The notes under the pieces are model-generated. The model was given only the letters and a program-made list of their open reading frames with translations, had not been told where the DNA came from and made no database searches. Made by a program: the position numbers and the translations under genes. 64,000 bases of DNA from Pseudomonas costantinii (GTDB lineage: Bacteria > Pseudomonadota > Gammaproteobacteria > Pseudomonadales > Pseudomonadaceae), in the NCBI RefSeq assembly GCF_001870435.1, contig NZ_MDDR01000022.1, forward strand, positions 62,001-126,000. Direction: 5' to 3'. Shown here piece by piece: positions 53,809-61,730 of this stretch. Each line of letters opens with the position of its first letter. The first letter of the stretch is position 1.

Positions 53809-54372
53809 ATGCAAACTGTCAAAGAGCACAATGAACGCGCCGTCGATGTCTACGCCAAAGTAGCCGGCCAACACTGGATCGAATCACTTAAAGACGGCCG
53901 CCACGTGCTAATACGGCCACTCACGGATAAAGACCGTGATCTCGAGTATGCGTTTATCAAGCGCCTGTCTCCTGAGTCGCGGCATATGCGATTTTTGGCT
54001 CAGATTAATGAGCCGAGCAAAGCGATGCTGGATCAGTTGATGGACACTGATAACGCTCAGCGCATGGCCTACATCGCATTGACTCACGACAACGGCAAAC
54101 TTACCGAGATCGGTATCAGTCGGTATGCCGCCACCGGAGAGCATGTATGTGAATGCGCCGTCACCGTTGCAGATGAGTGGAAGCATCTGGGGTTGGGCTC
54201 GCATCTGATGACGCATTTGATCAACGCGGCGCGTCGGAACGCTTTCACCCAGATGTACTCGATGGACGCGGCAAGTAATACGCCGATGCGTGACCTGGCA
54301 AGAACCTTGGGGTTCGAGACGTCTAGCGACCCCGACAACTCATCTCAGGTTATTCATCGTCTTCATCTGTAA
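53809..54372 (+). CDS. GNAT-family acetyltransferase
   Basis: A 187-residue GCN5-related N-acetyltransferase. The acceptor-independent core has VLIRPLTDKDRDLEYAFIKRL (~33-53), a beta4 strand ECAVTVADEWKHLGLGSHLM whose HLGLGSHL is the Q/RxxGxG/A-type acetyl-CoA loop (~130-145), and a C-terminal MRDLARTLGFE. GGAGG lies 7 bases before ATG 53809. Similar domains occur in protein acetyltransferases of the Pat type, so it could modify metabolic enzymes under low oxygen. The target is unknown. Confidence 0.85.
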   Translation: MQTVKEHNERAVDVYAKVAGQHWIESLKDGRHVLIRPLTDKDRDLEYAFIKRLSPESRHMRFLAQINEPSKAMLDQLMDTDNAQRMAYIALTHDNGKLTEIGISRYAATGEHVCECAVTVADEWKHLGLGSHLMTHLINAARRNAFTQMYSMDAASNTPMRDLARTLGFETSSDPDNSSQVIHRLHL

Positions 54373-54547
54373 AAATTTGCCCCGGGATGTTTAGGTCAAC
54401 GCTACATCGCGGGGCTCTCCAAATGATCAGAACAATCCGACCCCGCTTTTCAACCCCGGAATGAAACGATGGCAGCCGCCCCTTGGCTCTAACAAATATG
54501 CCGCTCCCCTGGTGCAGGCACGCTGGGAGCAAGACACGCGTTGTTAT

Positions 54548-54802
54548 TTACTTGCGAGTTGATTTTTCGAGTATGCGAATGGCGCGTGCATTCGCGTCGT
54601 CGGCAGTCTGTTGGGCCTGGTCAGCGAGCTCAGCTGCTTTTTCAGCCTTGTTATAGGCCTCATCCGCCCGTAGGCGCGCCGTGGCGGCATTGTTCTCCGC
54701 CGCCTCCAGCCGTGCATCCAGCTCTTTGGCATGTTGATGACTGCAACCGGCGGTAGTTGCTAGCAACAGTGCGAGCAGTGCAGTGGACAGGTATTTGTTC
54801 AT
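54548..54802 (-). CDS. OprI/Lpp-like outer-membrane lipoprotein
   Basis: An 84-residue lipoprotein with lipobox TTAGCS (Cys20). The mature part is an Ala-rich heptad coiled coil ([34 protein letters not shown]), ending in RILEKSTRK. It closely resembles the major lipoprotein OprI, whose C-terminal lysine links to peptidoglycan, but differs from the usual OprI end, so it is probably a paralogue used under special conditions. An FNR-like box lies 76 bases upstream (54878-54891). Confidence 0.88.
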   Translation of the reverse strand: MNKYLSTALLALLLATTAGCSHQHAKELDARLEAAENNAATARLRADEAYNKAEKAAELADQAQQTADDANARAIRILEKSTRK

Positions 54803-54877
54803 GGTTTCCCCTTGGTTGCGGTGGTTACGAAAGCGGTAGAGTGCGAATTCAGTATCGGGTACTAAGCCTTAGGGCCT

Positions 54878-54891
54878 CTGATCTTCGTCAA
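54878..54891. promoter_or_regulatory. Weak FNR-like box upstream of the lipoprotein gene
   Basis: CTGAT-CTTC-GTCAA has two deviations from TTGAT-N4-ATCAA. Centre is ~82 bases upstream of the minus-strand start at 54802, similar in spacing to the other boxes in this island. Confidence 0.4.
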
Positions 54892-54912
54892 CAAATGCAC
54901 AGCCACACGGTA

Positions 54913-55833
54913 CTACTCATTGACGCGACTTCCCGGTTGACTGATAGCCAAAATACTGCCCGGCACCGAATACAGCGCTCGCTCGGTGTTGCTGCCAATC
55001 AGTCGATCAAACCCGACCCGGTGAACGGTGCCCATTACCACTACGTCAGCCTGGAACTGCTCGACAAACTCTTGAATGACCGGTACCGGCTGACCCATGA
55101 CAAAGTGCCGTCGCTGTGGCGGGACCCCGTAACTATCGGCCAAGGAGGTAAACGCCTGATGCAGGGATTGGCGCAGCTCCTCGGCAAAGTCCACGCTGTA
55201 TCCGCCCATGATCAAGGGCGCGTCGCCATTAAATGCAGGAGACAAGTCATAGGCGTAGAGTAAATGCAGCGGCGCGTCGCATTGCAGGGCTAAGGCATTG
55301 GCACTCTTGATAATGGTGTCATTCAAGCCACTGATTTGTGTCGCTGGATCGAAAGGATCAACGGCGGCCACCACTCGATGGGGCAAGCCGTGATGGGCCT
55401 GATTCACCAGATGCAGCGCAACTGAGCATTCACGCAGCAGGTGGCAATCGAGGGGGGTGATGAACGCCCGCTTGAGCAAGGGCTCCAACTTGACGTCTTT
55501 GATCAGCAAGTCCGGCTTGAGATCGGCGACTGTGTTCAGAATGTCCAGCAGGGGGTGAGTGGTAAACACCAGTTCAACTGTCACCCTTAACCCTTTACCG
55601 GCTAAGCGCTGGATTTCTTCGACCATCCAGTTGCGATAGCGGTGCAGATAGCCTTGGTAGGCTGCCTCATCGACATTTTCTTCCCACAAATGAACGATCG
55701 GTGCGGGTTCGATAAAGGCTCTTACGTCTAGGGTTGCGTTGCAGGCTTTGGCCAAGGCCACTGCACGAAACAAGGCCGGTGAATGGTAAAGGGTTCGGTC
55801 GGCGATCAACAGCAAGCGTTGGTATTGGCTCAT
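54913..55833 (-). CDS. Universal stress protein, tandem-domain
   Basis: A 306-residue double UspA protein. Domain 1 (~1-150) starts RLLLIADRTLYHSPALFRA; domain 2 (~155-306) starts RVVAAVDPFD and ends with DVVVMGTVHRVGFDRLIGSNTERAL, an intact GxxGRxG-like ATP-binding pattern (G-x2-x9-G-S-N). ATG 55833 has AGAGG six bases upstream. It lies 47 bases downstream of another USP gene on the same strand and probably shares its transcript from the FNR-boxed promoter region at 56864-56929. Domain 1 has diverged from the other three copies. Confidence 0.92.
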   Translation of the reverse strand: MSQYQRLLLIADRTLYHSPALFRAVALAKACNATLDVRAFIEPAPIVHLWEENVDEAAYQGYLHRYRNWMVEEIQRLAGKGLRVTVELVFTTHPLLDILNTVADLKPDLLIKDVKLEPLLKRAFITPLDCHLLRECSVALHLVNQAHHGLPHRVVAAVDPFDPATQISGLNDTIIKSANALALQCDAPLHLLYAYDLSPAFNGDAPLIMGGYSVDFAEELRQSLHQAFTSLADSYGVPPQRRHFVMGQPVPVIQEFVEQFQADVVVMGTVHRVGFDRLIGSNTERALYSVPGSILAISQPGSRVNE

Positions 55834-55880
55834 GTCACACCTCTTCGAATGCTGGCCGGCTCTGCCGGCTGGGTCGCGTC

Positions 55881-56795
55881 TCAGTCGCGCGATGGTTTGA
55901 TCGCCCATACACTGCAAGGCGCCCTATGCAAAAGCTGTTCGGCGGTTGTGCCTAACATTTTACTCAAGCCATGGTGCTGCACCGTCCCCATGACGATCAC
56001 GTCCGTACCGTGCTTGATAGCGAACTCACAAATACCTGGAACGGGCGCACCTTCGATAAAGTGACGGTTCTGCGGTGTCACATGATGGCGCTCGGCCAAC
56101 GCAGCAAAAGCCTCACGCTCTGCGCTGCCCAACGCCTCATAGAGACCAGTGGCCAGCGGTAACGCACCAACGCCCATGTCCGTGGCGTACACCGCCATCC
56201 AGTCATAGACATGTACCAACTCCAATGTGGCATCACATTGCTCGGCCAGCTTCACGGCTGCGTCGATAATCTGATCGTTGAATACTTGATCCTGCTCTTC
56301 ACTGCGCAGGACATCGACAATAGCCAGGATCTGGCGGGGTCGAGCATGCAGGTCATTGGTCACTAAATGCACCGGCACTGGACAATCACGCAGCAACTGC
56401 CAGTCCAGCGGGGTGAAAAATATCCGTTTCAGCGCAAACTCTTCGTGAGCATCCTTGATGATCAGTGCCAGTGGCAGCTCACTGACAAAGCGCAGGATTT
56501 CTTCATAAGGATGCTGTACCCACACCACTTCACTGGAGACCACGACTCCATGTTTGCTCATCAGCTCGGCCTGTTCCGCGAGCCACTGTCGATGAGTTTG
56601 CAGATAGCCTTCCCGCGCTACATCGATCTGCTCGGGGGCAAATAGGCCTGCCACCGCCAGCGCCTGTAGATAATCGAAGGCAACTATGTGCAGCGGTAGT
56701 TGCATCGCCCTAGCCAGAGCCGTGGCACGGTCAAAGGCCGGAGTGCGGATCATGGCTGGAGGGGCAATTAATAACAAACGCTGAATCTGTGACAT
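55881..56795 (-). CDS. Universal stress protein, tandem-domain
   Basis: A 304-residue double UspA protein. It begins RLLLIAPPAMIRTPAFDRA, and its second domain ends VIVMGTVQHHGLSKMLGTTAEQLL, the nucleotide-binding pattern. Most similar in layout to the copies at 51645-52541 and 60761-61687, which share the segments HIVAFDYLQALA and LEPLDW/FTPLDWQLLRDC. ATG 56795 has GAGG six bases upstream. Two FNR-type boxes sit 70-135 bases upstream. Confidence 0.92.
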   Translation of the reverse strand: MSQIQRLLLIAPPAMIRTPAFDRATALARAMQLPLHIVAFDYLQALAVAGLFAPEQIDVAREGYLQTHRQWLAEQAELMSKHGVVVSSEVVWVQHPYEEILRFVSELPLALIIKDAHEEFALKRIFFTPLDWQLLRDCPVPVHLVTNDLHARPRQILAIVDVLRSEEQDQVFNDQIIDAAVKLAEQCDATLELVHVYDWMAVYATDMGVGALPLATGLYEALGSAEREAFAALAERHHVTPQNRHFIEGAPVPGICEFAIKHGTDVIVMGTVQHHGLSKMLGTTAEQLLHRAPCSVWAIKPSRD

Positions 56796-56863
56796 GGGGC
56801 ACCTCGGCACGGGGCCATGTGGATGGGTCTATCTCAAGGTTGAGCGTTACAGGCTTCAGCTGT

Positions 56864-56877
56864 TTGATATTTGTCAG
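56864..56877. promoter_or_regulatory. FNR-type box upstream of the USP operon
   Basis: TTGAT-ATTT-GTCAG: the first half-site is perfect and the second has two changes. Centre ~75 bases upstream of the USP start at 56795. Confidence 0.5.
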
Positions 56878-56915
56878 GTATGCCAGTCGTATTGCTGAAC
56901 ATCGCCCGAATAAAA

Positions 56916-56929
56916 TTGATATTGATCAA
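56916..56929. promoter_or_regulatory. Perfect FNR/Anr box
   Basis: TTGAT-ATTG-ATCAA is a full match to the FNR/Anr consensus. Centre ~72 bases upstream of the GGDEF gene start at 56995 and ~127 bases upstream of the divergent USP start, so it may control both. Confidence 0.8.
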
Positions 56930-56994
56930 CAAGTACCTTCTCGCGCGCTCTTAGCCTGAACCAAAGCGTCCTGTGTCTACAGAGAGAATGGGCA

Positions 56995-57954
56995 ATGATC
57001 GAAAATGACCAGCAAGTGTTGGTAAGGGCATTGGACGCCGCAACAAACCCGGTGCTAATCACCGAACGCAGTGGATGCATCGTGTGGATCAACAGAGCGT
57101 TCTGCCTGATGAGCGGCTATTCCAAGCTTGAGCTGGTGGGCAAGACCCCGCAAATGCTGTCTTCAGGCAGGCAAAGCACTACGTTCTATCGCAATCTGTG
57201 GATGACAATCATGGCGGGGCTGACCTGGCAGGGCGAAATAGTCGAGCGGCGTAAGGACGGAGGCACCTGCACGGTCAATCAGATTATAACGCCGGTGTTC
57301 GACCAGCACGGTGTGGTGACGCACTTCATCGCCATCCTGCACAACTTCAGTCTCATGGACGAAGAGCGCGCCGCCATGCAACAACTGGCATTCCACGATG
57401 CCCTGACAGGGTTGCCCAACCGCTTGCTGTTCCTGAACCTGCTCAACCAGGCAATCAATGTAGCGATCAAATATAAGCAGCCATTGGCGCTGATGTTTAT
57501 CGATCTGGATCACTTCAAATCCATCAACGACACACTCGGTCACGCTTGCGGAGATAGGCTGTTGGTCGCGGTGGCTGAACGACTGGCCCAGTCGGTGCGC
57601 CGCTCCGATGTGGTCGCCCGCCTGAGCGGTGACGAATTCGCGATCCTGATCTCCGGCGTGGATCAAATTGACCAACTTGAGCCTCTGGCAAACAAATTGG
57701 TTGCCGCTATCCATCAGCCTTTTATGGTGGAAAGCCATCGGGTCGAAACGGCTATAAGCATCGGTATCAGCCTGTTTTCCGGCGATGGCAGCAGCGTGGA
57801 TGATTTGCTCGCCCAAGCAGACCGCGCGATGTACCAGGCCAAAAGAAACGGTGGGAACGCTTGCCGTTTCAGCCCTGTGGGCATACCGGCCGAACTCAAT
57901 GCAGCAAGGTGCCCGCCCACATGGCCAGCGTCAGCAACACCTGCCCCGGAATGA
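56995..57954 (+). CDS. PAS-GGDEF protein (diguanylate cyclase-like)
   Basis: A 319-residue soluble protein: PAS domain (~8-120; NPVLITERSGCIVWINRAFC, then WQGEIVERRKDGG) and GGDEF domain (~130-300) with HDALTGLPNR, FIDLDHFKSINDTLGH and the active site RLSGDEFAIL. The signature is SGDEF rather than GGDEF. An RxxD inhibitory-site motif (RRSD) stands five residues before it. Variants with Ser at position 1 can be active, so diguanylate cyclase activity is possible but not assured. It is preceded by a perfect FNR box, linking c-di-GMP to oxygen limitation. Its last 59 bases overlap the convergent gene at 57896. Confidence 0.9.
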   Translation: MIENDQQVLVRALDAATNPVLITERSGCIVWINRAFCLMSGYSKLELVGKTPQMLSSGRQSTTFYRNLWMTIMAGLTWQGEIVERRKDGGTCTVNQIITPVFDQHGVVTHFIAILHNFSLMDEERAAMQQLAFHDALTGLPNRLLFLNLLNQAINVAIKYKQPLALMFIDLDHFKSINDTLGHACGDRLLVAVAERLAQSVRRSDVVARLSGDEFAILISGVDQIDQLEPLANKLVAAIHQPFMVESHRVETAISIGISLFSGDGSSVDDLLAQADRAMYQAKRNGGNACRFSPVGIPAELNAARCPPTWPASATPAPE

Positions 57955-59134
57955 CATAGGCGGCAAACCGTTTGCCACCACTGACCCAGGCCATCAGGCA
58001 CTTGCTCAAGGAGTTGCTGCTTACAGCAACCAGCGCAGGGCCGACGACGGCATCGAACGGCAACAAGTTGGCCTTGGCGAGGGAAGCGATGGACGCTGTC
58101 GAGGAATGCGCGTCGGCAAAACCGGTTAAGGTCGCAGTCAACATTATCCCGACCTGACCGAAGTGGCTAAGCATTGCTGATGAAACCAGGGTAATACCGG
58201 TCATGGTCAACGTCACAATCAAGGCAAGCTTGAGATCGAAAGCGCCCCCCACCTTGATCGGCTCATTGGCGCCCCCTTTCTGGACGGGAAACATCAGGCA
58301 CGCGCCATATAACCCCGTGGCAGACAAACCGCAGGCCAATGGCCCCCACATGCTGCTCAACAGTGCGGGATCAACCAGGCCAAAAATCAGCCCGACCTGA
58401 ATGACGGTGGCCAAGTTGGACAATATCGCCGCAGCACTCAGGGTGCGGACATTGCCCGGTTCTGTAACGACGCGATGCCCCATAGAGGCGATCGTCACGG
58501 TACTGGAGGCGAATCCGGAGGCGATCGCACTGATGGCGTAGCCGTAGCGAGTTCCCAGGGTACGCACAGCGATATGCCCCATGGCCCCCACCAGCATCAA
58601 CAAAACGGTCAGACTGCAGAGGGTGCGCAAATTGAGGGCTGCATAAGGGCCGATGTAACGATCCGGCAGCAATGGCAACACCACCAGCGCTGTAATCAGC
58701 AAGACGAGCCCATCGCGCATTTCAGGCTCGGTCAACTGGCTTTTGGCGAAATGATGCAGTGTCTCCCGATACGTCAGTAACCCCGCAGCCACCACCCCAA
58801 TAGCGACTGCCAATTCGGGAGCGGTACTGCACAGCGCGCCCAGGATCAGCACGGTGAGCAAAGCCACTTCGCTGGTCACGCCGGGATCGTCACTCAGACT
58901 CCTCCAATAGGCGACAGTCACCAGCGCCGTTAGACCGAGCGCGACCATCCCGACCAGAAAAGCATCCCCCACCTGCATCGCCACATATCCCAGCAGCGCG
59001 GTGATCGCGAATGTTCGCAACCCGGCCGAATCGCGGGAATCTCCCGTCCCTTTGTGACGTTCACGCTCAAGACCGACAAGCATGCCGATCCCCAGCGCCG
59101 CCGCCGCACCTGCCATGCCAAAGGTTTCGTTCAT
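57896..59134 (-). CDS. MgtC/SapB and DUF4010 membrane protein
   Basis: A 412-residue protein with ~11-12 TM segments. The N-terminal MgtC/SapB-like part (~1-130) has GIGMLVGLERERHKG and SAGLRTFAITALLGYV, and the remainder is DUF4010 (~170-410; ATLTGFADAHSSTASIASL). Large MgtC-like membrane proteins of this class are uncharacterised; the small MgtC is tied to Mg starvation and ATP synthase control. ATG 59134 has GGAG five bases upstream; in-frame ATG at 59149 lacks one. Its 3' end overlaps the GGDEF gene by 59 bases in convergent orientation. Confidence 0.88.
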   Translation of the reverse strand: MNETFGMAGAAAALGIGMLVGLERERHKGTGDSRDSAGLRTFAITALLGYVAMQVGDAFLVGMVALGLTALVTVAYWRSLSDDPGVTSEVALLTVLILGALCSTAPELAVAIGVVAAGLLTYRETLHHFAKSQLTEPEMRDGLVLLITALVVLPLLPDRYIGPYAALNLRTLCSLTVLLMLVGAMGHIAVRTLGTRYGYAISAIASGFASSTVTIASMGHRVVTEPGNVRTLSAAAILSNLATVIQVGLIFGLVDPALLSSMWGPLACGLSATGLYGACLMFPVQKGGANEPIKVGGAFDLKLALIVTLTMTGITLVSSAMLSHFGQVGIMLTATLTGFADAHSSTASIASLAKANLLPFDAVVGPALVAVSSNSLSKCLMAWVSGGKRFAAYVIPGQVLLTLAMWAGTLLH

Positions 59135-59176
59135 CGTGGCTCCCAGCAAGTAGCGGCTTGCGCCTGCGATTATTTG

Positions 59177-59392
59177 TCACTTGAACGCAGCAGCCACCTG
59201 CCGTGGCGCAAGAGTGCGTTCAAAAATCTCTCGCGGCCCCGCATGCGGCCACACATGTGGCGCTGCAATTCGCACGTTAAGCTGGGCAACGAACGCGTTC
59301 GCCTGTTCCAGACTGTTGAAGTTCACGGCCAGGTCATCCAAATGCACGACCCAGCAAGGGAGTGTTCGTGCTTTCGTGATCTCAATGTTCAT
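59177..59392 (-). CDS. Small hypothetical protein
   Basis: A 71-residue protein with GGAGG five bases before ATG 59392. It reads MNIEITKARTLPCWVVHLDD, then VNFNSLEQANAFVAQLNVRI, suggesting a small beta-alpha-beta fold. I do not recognise a family. It lies 42 bases upstream of the DUF4010 gene and 35 bases downstream of the alcohol dehydrogenase on the same strand, so it probably belongs to a three-gene unit in the low-oxygen island. Confidence 0.75.
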   Translation of the reverse strand: MNIEITKARTLPCWVVHLDDLAVNFNSLEQANAFVAQLNVRIAAPHVWPHAGPREIFERTLAPRQVAAAFK

Positions 59393-59427
59393 GAACACCT
59401 CCAAAAGACGGTGGACAACACAGGTAC

Positions 59428-60504
59428 TTAAGGCGTTATCGCCACTTTCATCACGCCATCACGCTGATTGGCAAACAGGTCATAGGCCGCCTCGATGTCA
59501 TCAAGCTTGAAATGGTGAGTCACCAGCGGCGACAAATCGACGGCAGCGCTTTGCACCACAGCCATCAAACGGCGCATCCGCTCTTTGCCGCCGGGGCATA
59601 GCGTCGTAACGATGCTGTAATCACCGAGTCCGGCGGCAAAGGCATCGAGCGGGATGCGCAGGTCGCTGGAATAGACCCCTAGACTGGATAACCGGCCGCC
59701 GGGGCGCAGCACGCGCAATGCCGACTCAAAGGTACCTTGGGTGCCTAGAGCCTCGATCGAAACATCGACTCCCCGACCATCGGTCAGGGCCATGATCTGC
59801 TCGACCACATTTGCGTCCTTGAAATTGACCACGTGGGTCGCGCCCAACTGGCGGGCGACGCTCATGCGCTGCGCCACGGCATCGACGCCGATGATGGTGG
59901 TGGCCCCCTTAAGGCGAGCCCCGGCCACGGCGCACAGACCAATCGGCCCGAGGGCAAATACGGCGACTGTGTCACCGATATTGATCTCACCGCGCTCCGC
60001 GCCAGAGAAACCGGTGGACATGATATCCGGGCACATCAGCACCTGTTCATCACTTAAACTGTCGGGGATTGGGCACAAATTGGCCAGTGCATCTGGCACC
60101 AGCACGTATTCGGCTTGGCAACCGTCGATGATATTGCCAAATTTCCAGCCACCAGTGGCTCGGAATCCGTGCCGGGTGTCAGGGCCATCCTGCGAGCCGC
60201 AGCCACACAGGCAGGCGTAACTTTGCCCACTTGGGGTAATCGCCCCAGCAATGACGCGTTGCCCTTCGACGAAACCGCGCACCTGCGAGCCCAGCCGTTC
60301 GATGATGCCCACCGGTTCGTGACCGATGGTCAAGCCTTTGGCCACCGGATACTCGCCGCGAAGGATATGCACGTCGGTACCGCAGATTGTCGTGGTGGTG
60401 ATGCGAATCAAAGCATCCAGCGGACCCACTTCGGGGATAGGTTTATCCTCGAGCACAATGCGATTCTTCTCCACGAATATCGCGGCTTTCATGGTGGCCA
60501 TCAT
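59428..60504 (-). CDS. Zinc-dependent alcohol dehydrogenase
   Basis: A 358-residue medium-chain dehydrogenase. Catalytic zinc ligands are Cys in TTICGTDVHILRG and His/Glu in TIGHEPVGIIE; the Rossmann motif is VAVFALGPIGLCAVAGARL, with the cofactor-selecting segment IIGVDAVAQR. The structural-zinc loop is reduced (YACLCGCGSQDGPD). AGGAG lies five bases before ATG 60504; ATG 60501 is also possible. Under oxygen limitation such an enzyme could reoxidise NAD(P)H by reducing short aldehydes or ketones. It is divergent from the USP gene at 60761 and shares the region holding an FNR-type box. Confidence 0.9.
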   Translation of the reverse strand: MMATMKAAIFVEKNRIVLEDKPIPEVGPLDALIRITTTTICGTDVHILRGEYPVAKGLTIGHEPVGIIERLGSQVRGFVEGQRVIAGAITPSGQSYACLCGCGSQDGPDTRHGFRATGGWKFGNIIDGCQAEYVLVPDALANLCPIPDSLSDEQVLMCPDIMSTGFSGAERGEINIGDTVAVFALGPIGLCAVAGARLKGATTIIGVDAVAQRMSVARQLGATHVVNFKDANVVEQIMALTDGRGVDVSIEALGTQGTFESALRVLRPGGRLSSLGVYSSDLRIPLDAFAAGLGDYSIVTTLCPGGKERMRRLMAVVQSAAVDLSPLVTHHFKLDDIEAAYDLFANQRDGVMKVAITP

Positions 60505-60650
60505 CGGTTCTCCTACGCAGATCGAGTTCGTGAGTGCTGCACTGACCCGAGACTGCGCCGGGGCAACCAACCGCAGATTGATAATGGTCAACAATCAGTA
60601 AATCAAAGCTCCTGGCGCACATCTTCTGACCGGCGCTCTCACTTGTCTTT

Positions 60651-60664
60651 TTGACAAAAATCAA
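60651..60664. promoter_or_regulatory. FNR/Anr-type box between alcohol dehydrogenase and USP genes
   Basis: TTGAC-AAAA-ATCAA has one change from TTGAT-N4-ATCAA. Centre ~103 bases before the USP start at 60761 and ~153 bases before the divergent dehydrogenase start at 60504. Confidence 0.65.
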
Positions 60665-60760
60665 GCCCGTTATCGTAGCCCGCGCCATCCTAGACACAAG
60701 GGTCACTGCCCGGACGTTCGACTGGCGAGCGTTTGAGCTAATGCCTACTGGAGATTTGCC

Positions 60761-61687
60761 ATGTCTGCGCAATCACGTTTGATGCTCGTTGTCTCGCCCC
60801 TCATGAAAAACAGTCCGGCCTTCGAACGCGCTGCCGCTCTGGCCAAGGCGTCGGACGCGGCCTTGCACATCGTGGCATTCGACTATCTGGAGGGGTTGGC
60901 GACTGCTGGCCTGGTCAATGAGCAAGCTCTGGAGCAGATGCGCTTGGGATATGTCGAGCGCCACCACCAATGGCTAGAGGATCAGGCCCGCCCCCTGCGC
61001 AAACTCGGCGTGCACGTCACCACTGAAGTGGTGTGGGTGGAAAGCCCCCTGAAAGAGATTCTCATCCACCTCCGGGAACAACCCATGACAGCACTGGTGA
61101 AGGCTCTGGAGCACGAGTCAGTCCTGTCACGCCTGATGTTCACGCCGTTAGATATTCATCTGCTACGCGAATGCCCGGTGCCGCTGCACTTTGTCAGTCA
61201 TATGCACAACGCCCTTCCACGGAGAATCGTTGCTGCGGTCGATCCTTTCCATCGCAATGACCACTACGAAGGCCTTAACGACAGGATTTTGCACGAAGCG
61301 GCAAAATTGGCGAGCCACTGTAATGCTGAACTCGACGTTATTTACGCCCACGACCTGTCCTCGATCAGCGCCGCCGAGTTCGGTTTCAATAATGCCTCCG
61401 CGTTCTTCTCTTCAAGCGCAGCCAAGGCACTGTTCGATGCACAAGGCGATGCTTTCCGTGAGCTGGCCAAGCGCAATAACATCCCAGCGGAAAACCAGCA
61501 CATGATTATGGGTAACCCGGCCAAGGTGCTTTCCAGCTATGCGGATGCTTATGACATTGACGTCATTGTCATGGGACGCGTAGTCCATCGTGGGATCGGC
61601 CAGTTGATCGGTAGCACCGTGGAACACCTGTTATACAAAATGCCTTGCAGTGTTTGGGTGATTTCGCCGGAAGATGTCGCCGACTGA
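60761..61687 (+). CDS. Universal stress protein, tandem-domain
   Basis: A 308-residue double UspA protein. It starts MSAQSRLMLVVSPLMKNSPA, with HIVAFDYLEGLATAG shared with two other copies; domain 2 begins RRIVAAVDPF and ends VIVMGRVVHRGIGQLIGSTVEHLL, an intact nucleotide-binding G-x2-x9-G-S-T pattern. It is alone on its strand, downstream of an FNR-type box. Together with the three copies at 51645-56795 it marks repeated duplication within the island. Confidence 0.92.
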   Translation: MSAQSRLMLVVSPLMKNSPAFERAAALAKASDAALHIVAFDYLEGLATAGLVNEQALEQMRLGYVERHHQWLEDQARPLRKLGVHVTTEVVWVESPLKEILIHLREQPMTALVKALEHESVLSRLMFTPLDIHLLRECPVPLHFVSHMHNALPRRIVAAVDPFHRNDHYEGLNDRILHEAAKLASHCNAELDVIYAHDLSSISAAEFGFNNASAFFSSSAAKALFDAQGDAFRELAKRNNIPAENQHMIMGNPAKVLSSYADAYDIDVIVMGRVVHRGIGQLIGSTVEHLLYKMPCSVWVISPEDVAD

Positions 61688-61730
61688 AAATGAGTTGTTT
61701 CTCGGAATGTAGCCAGATCAGAGTGACCGC

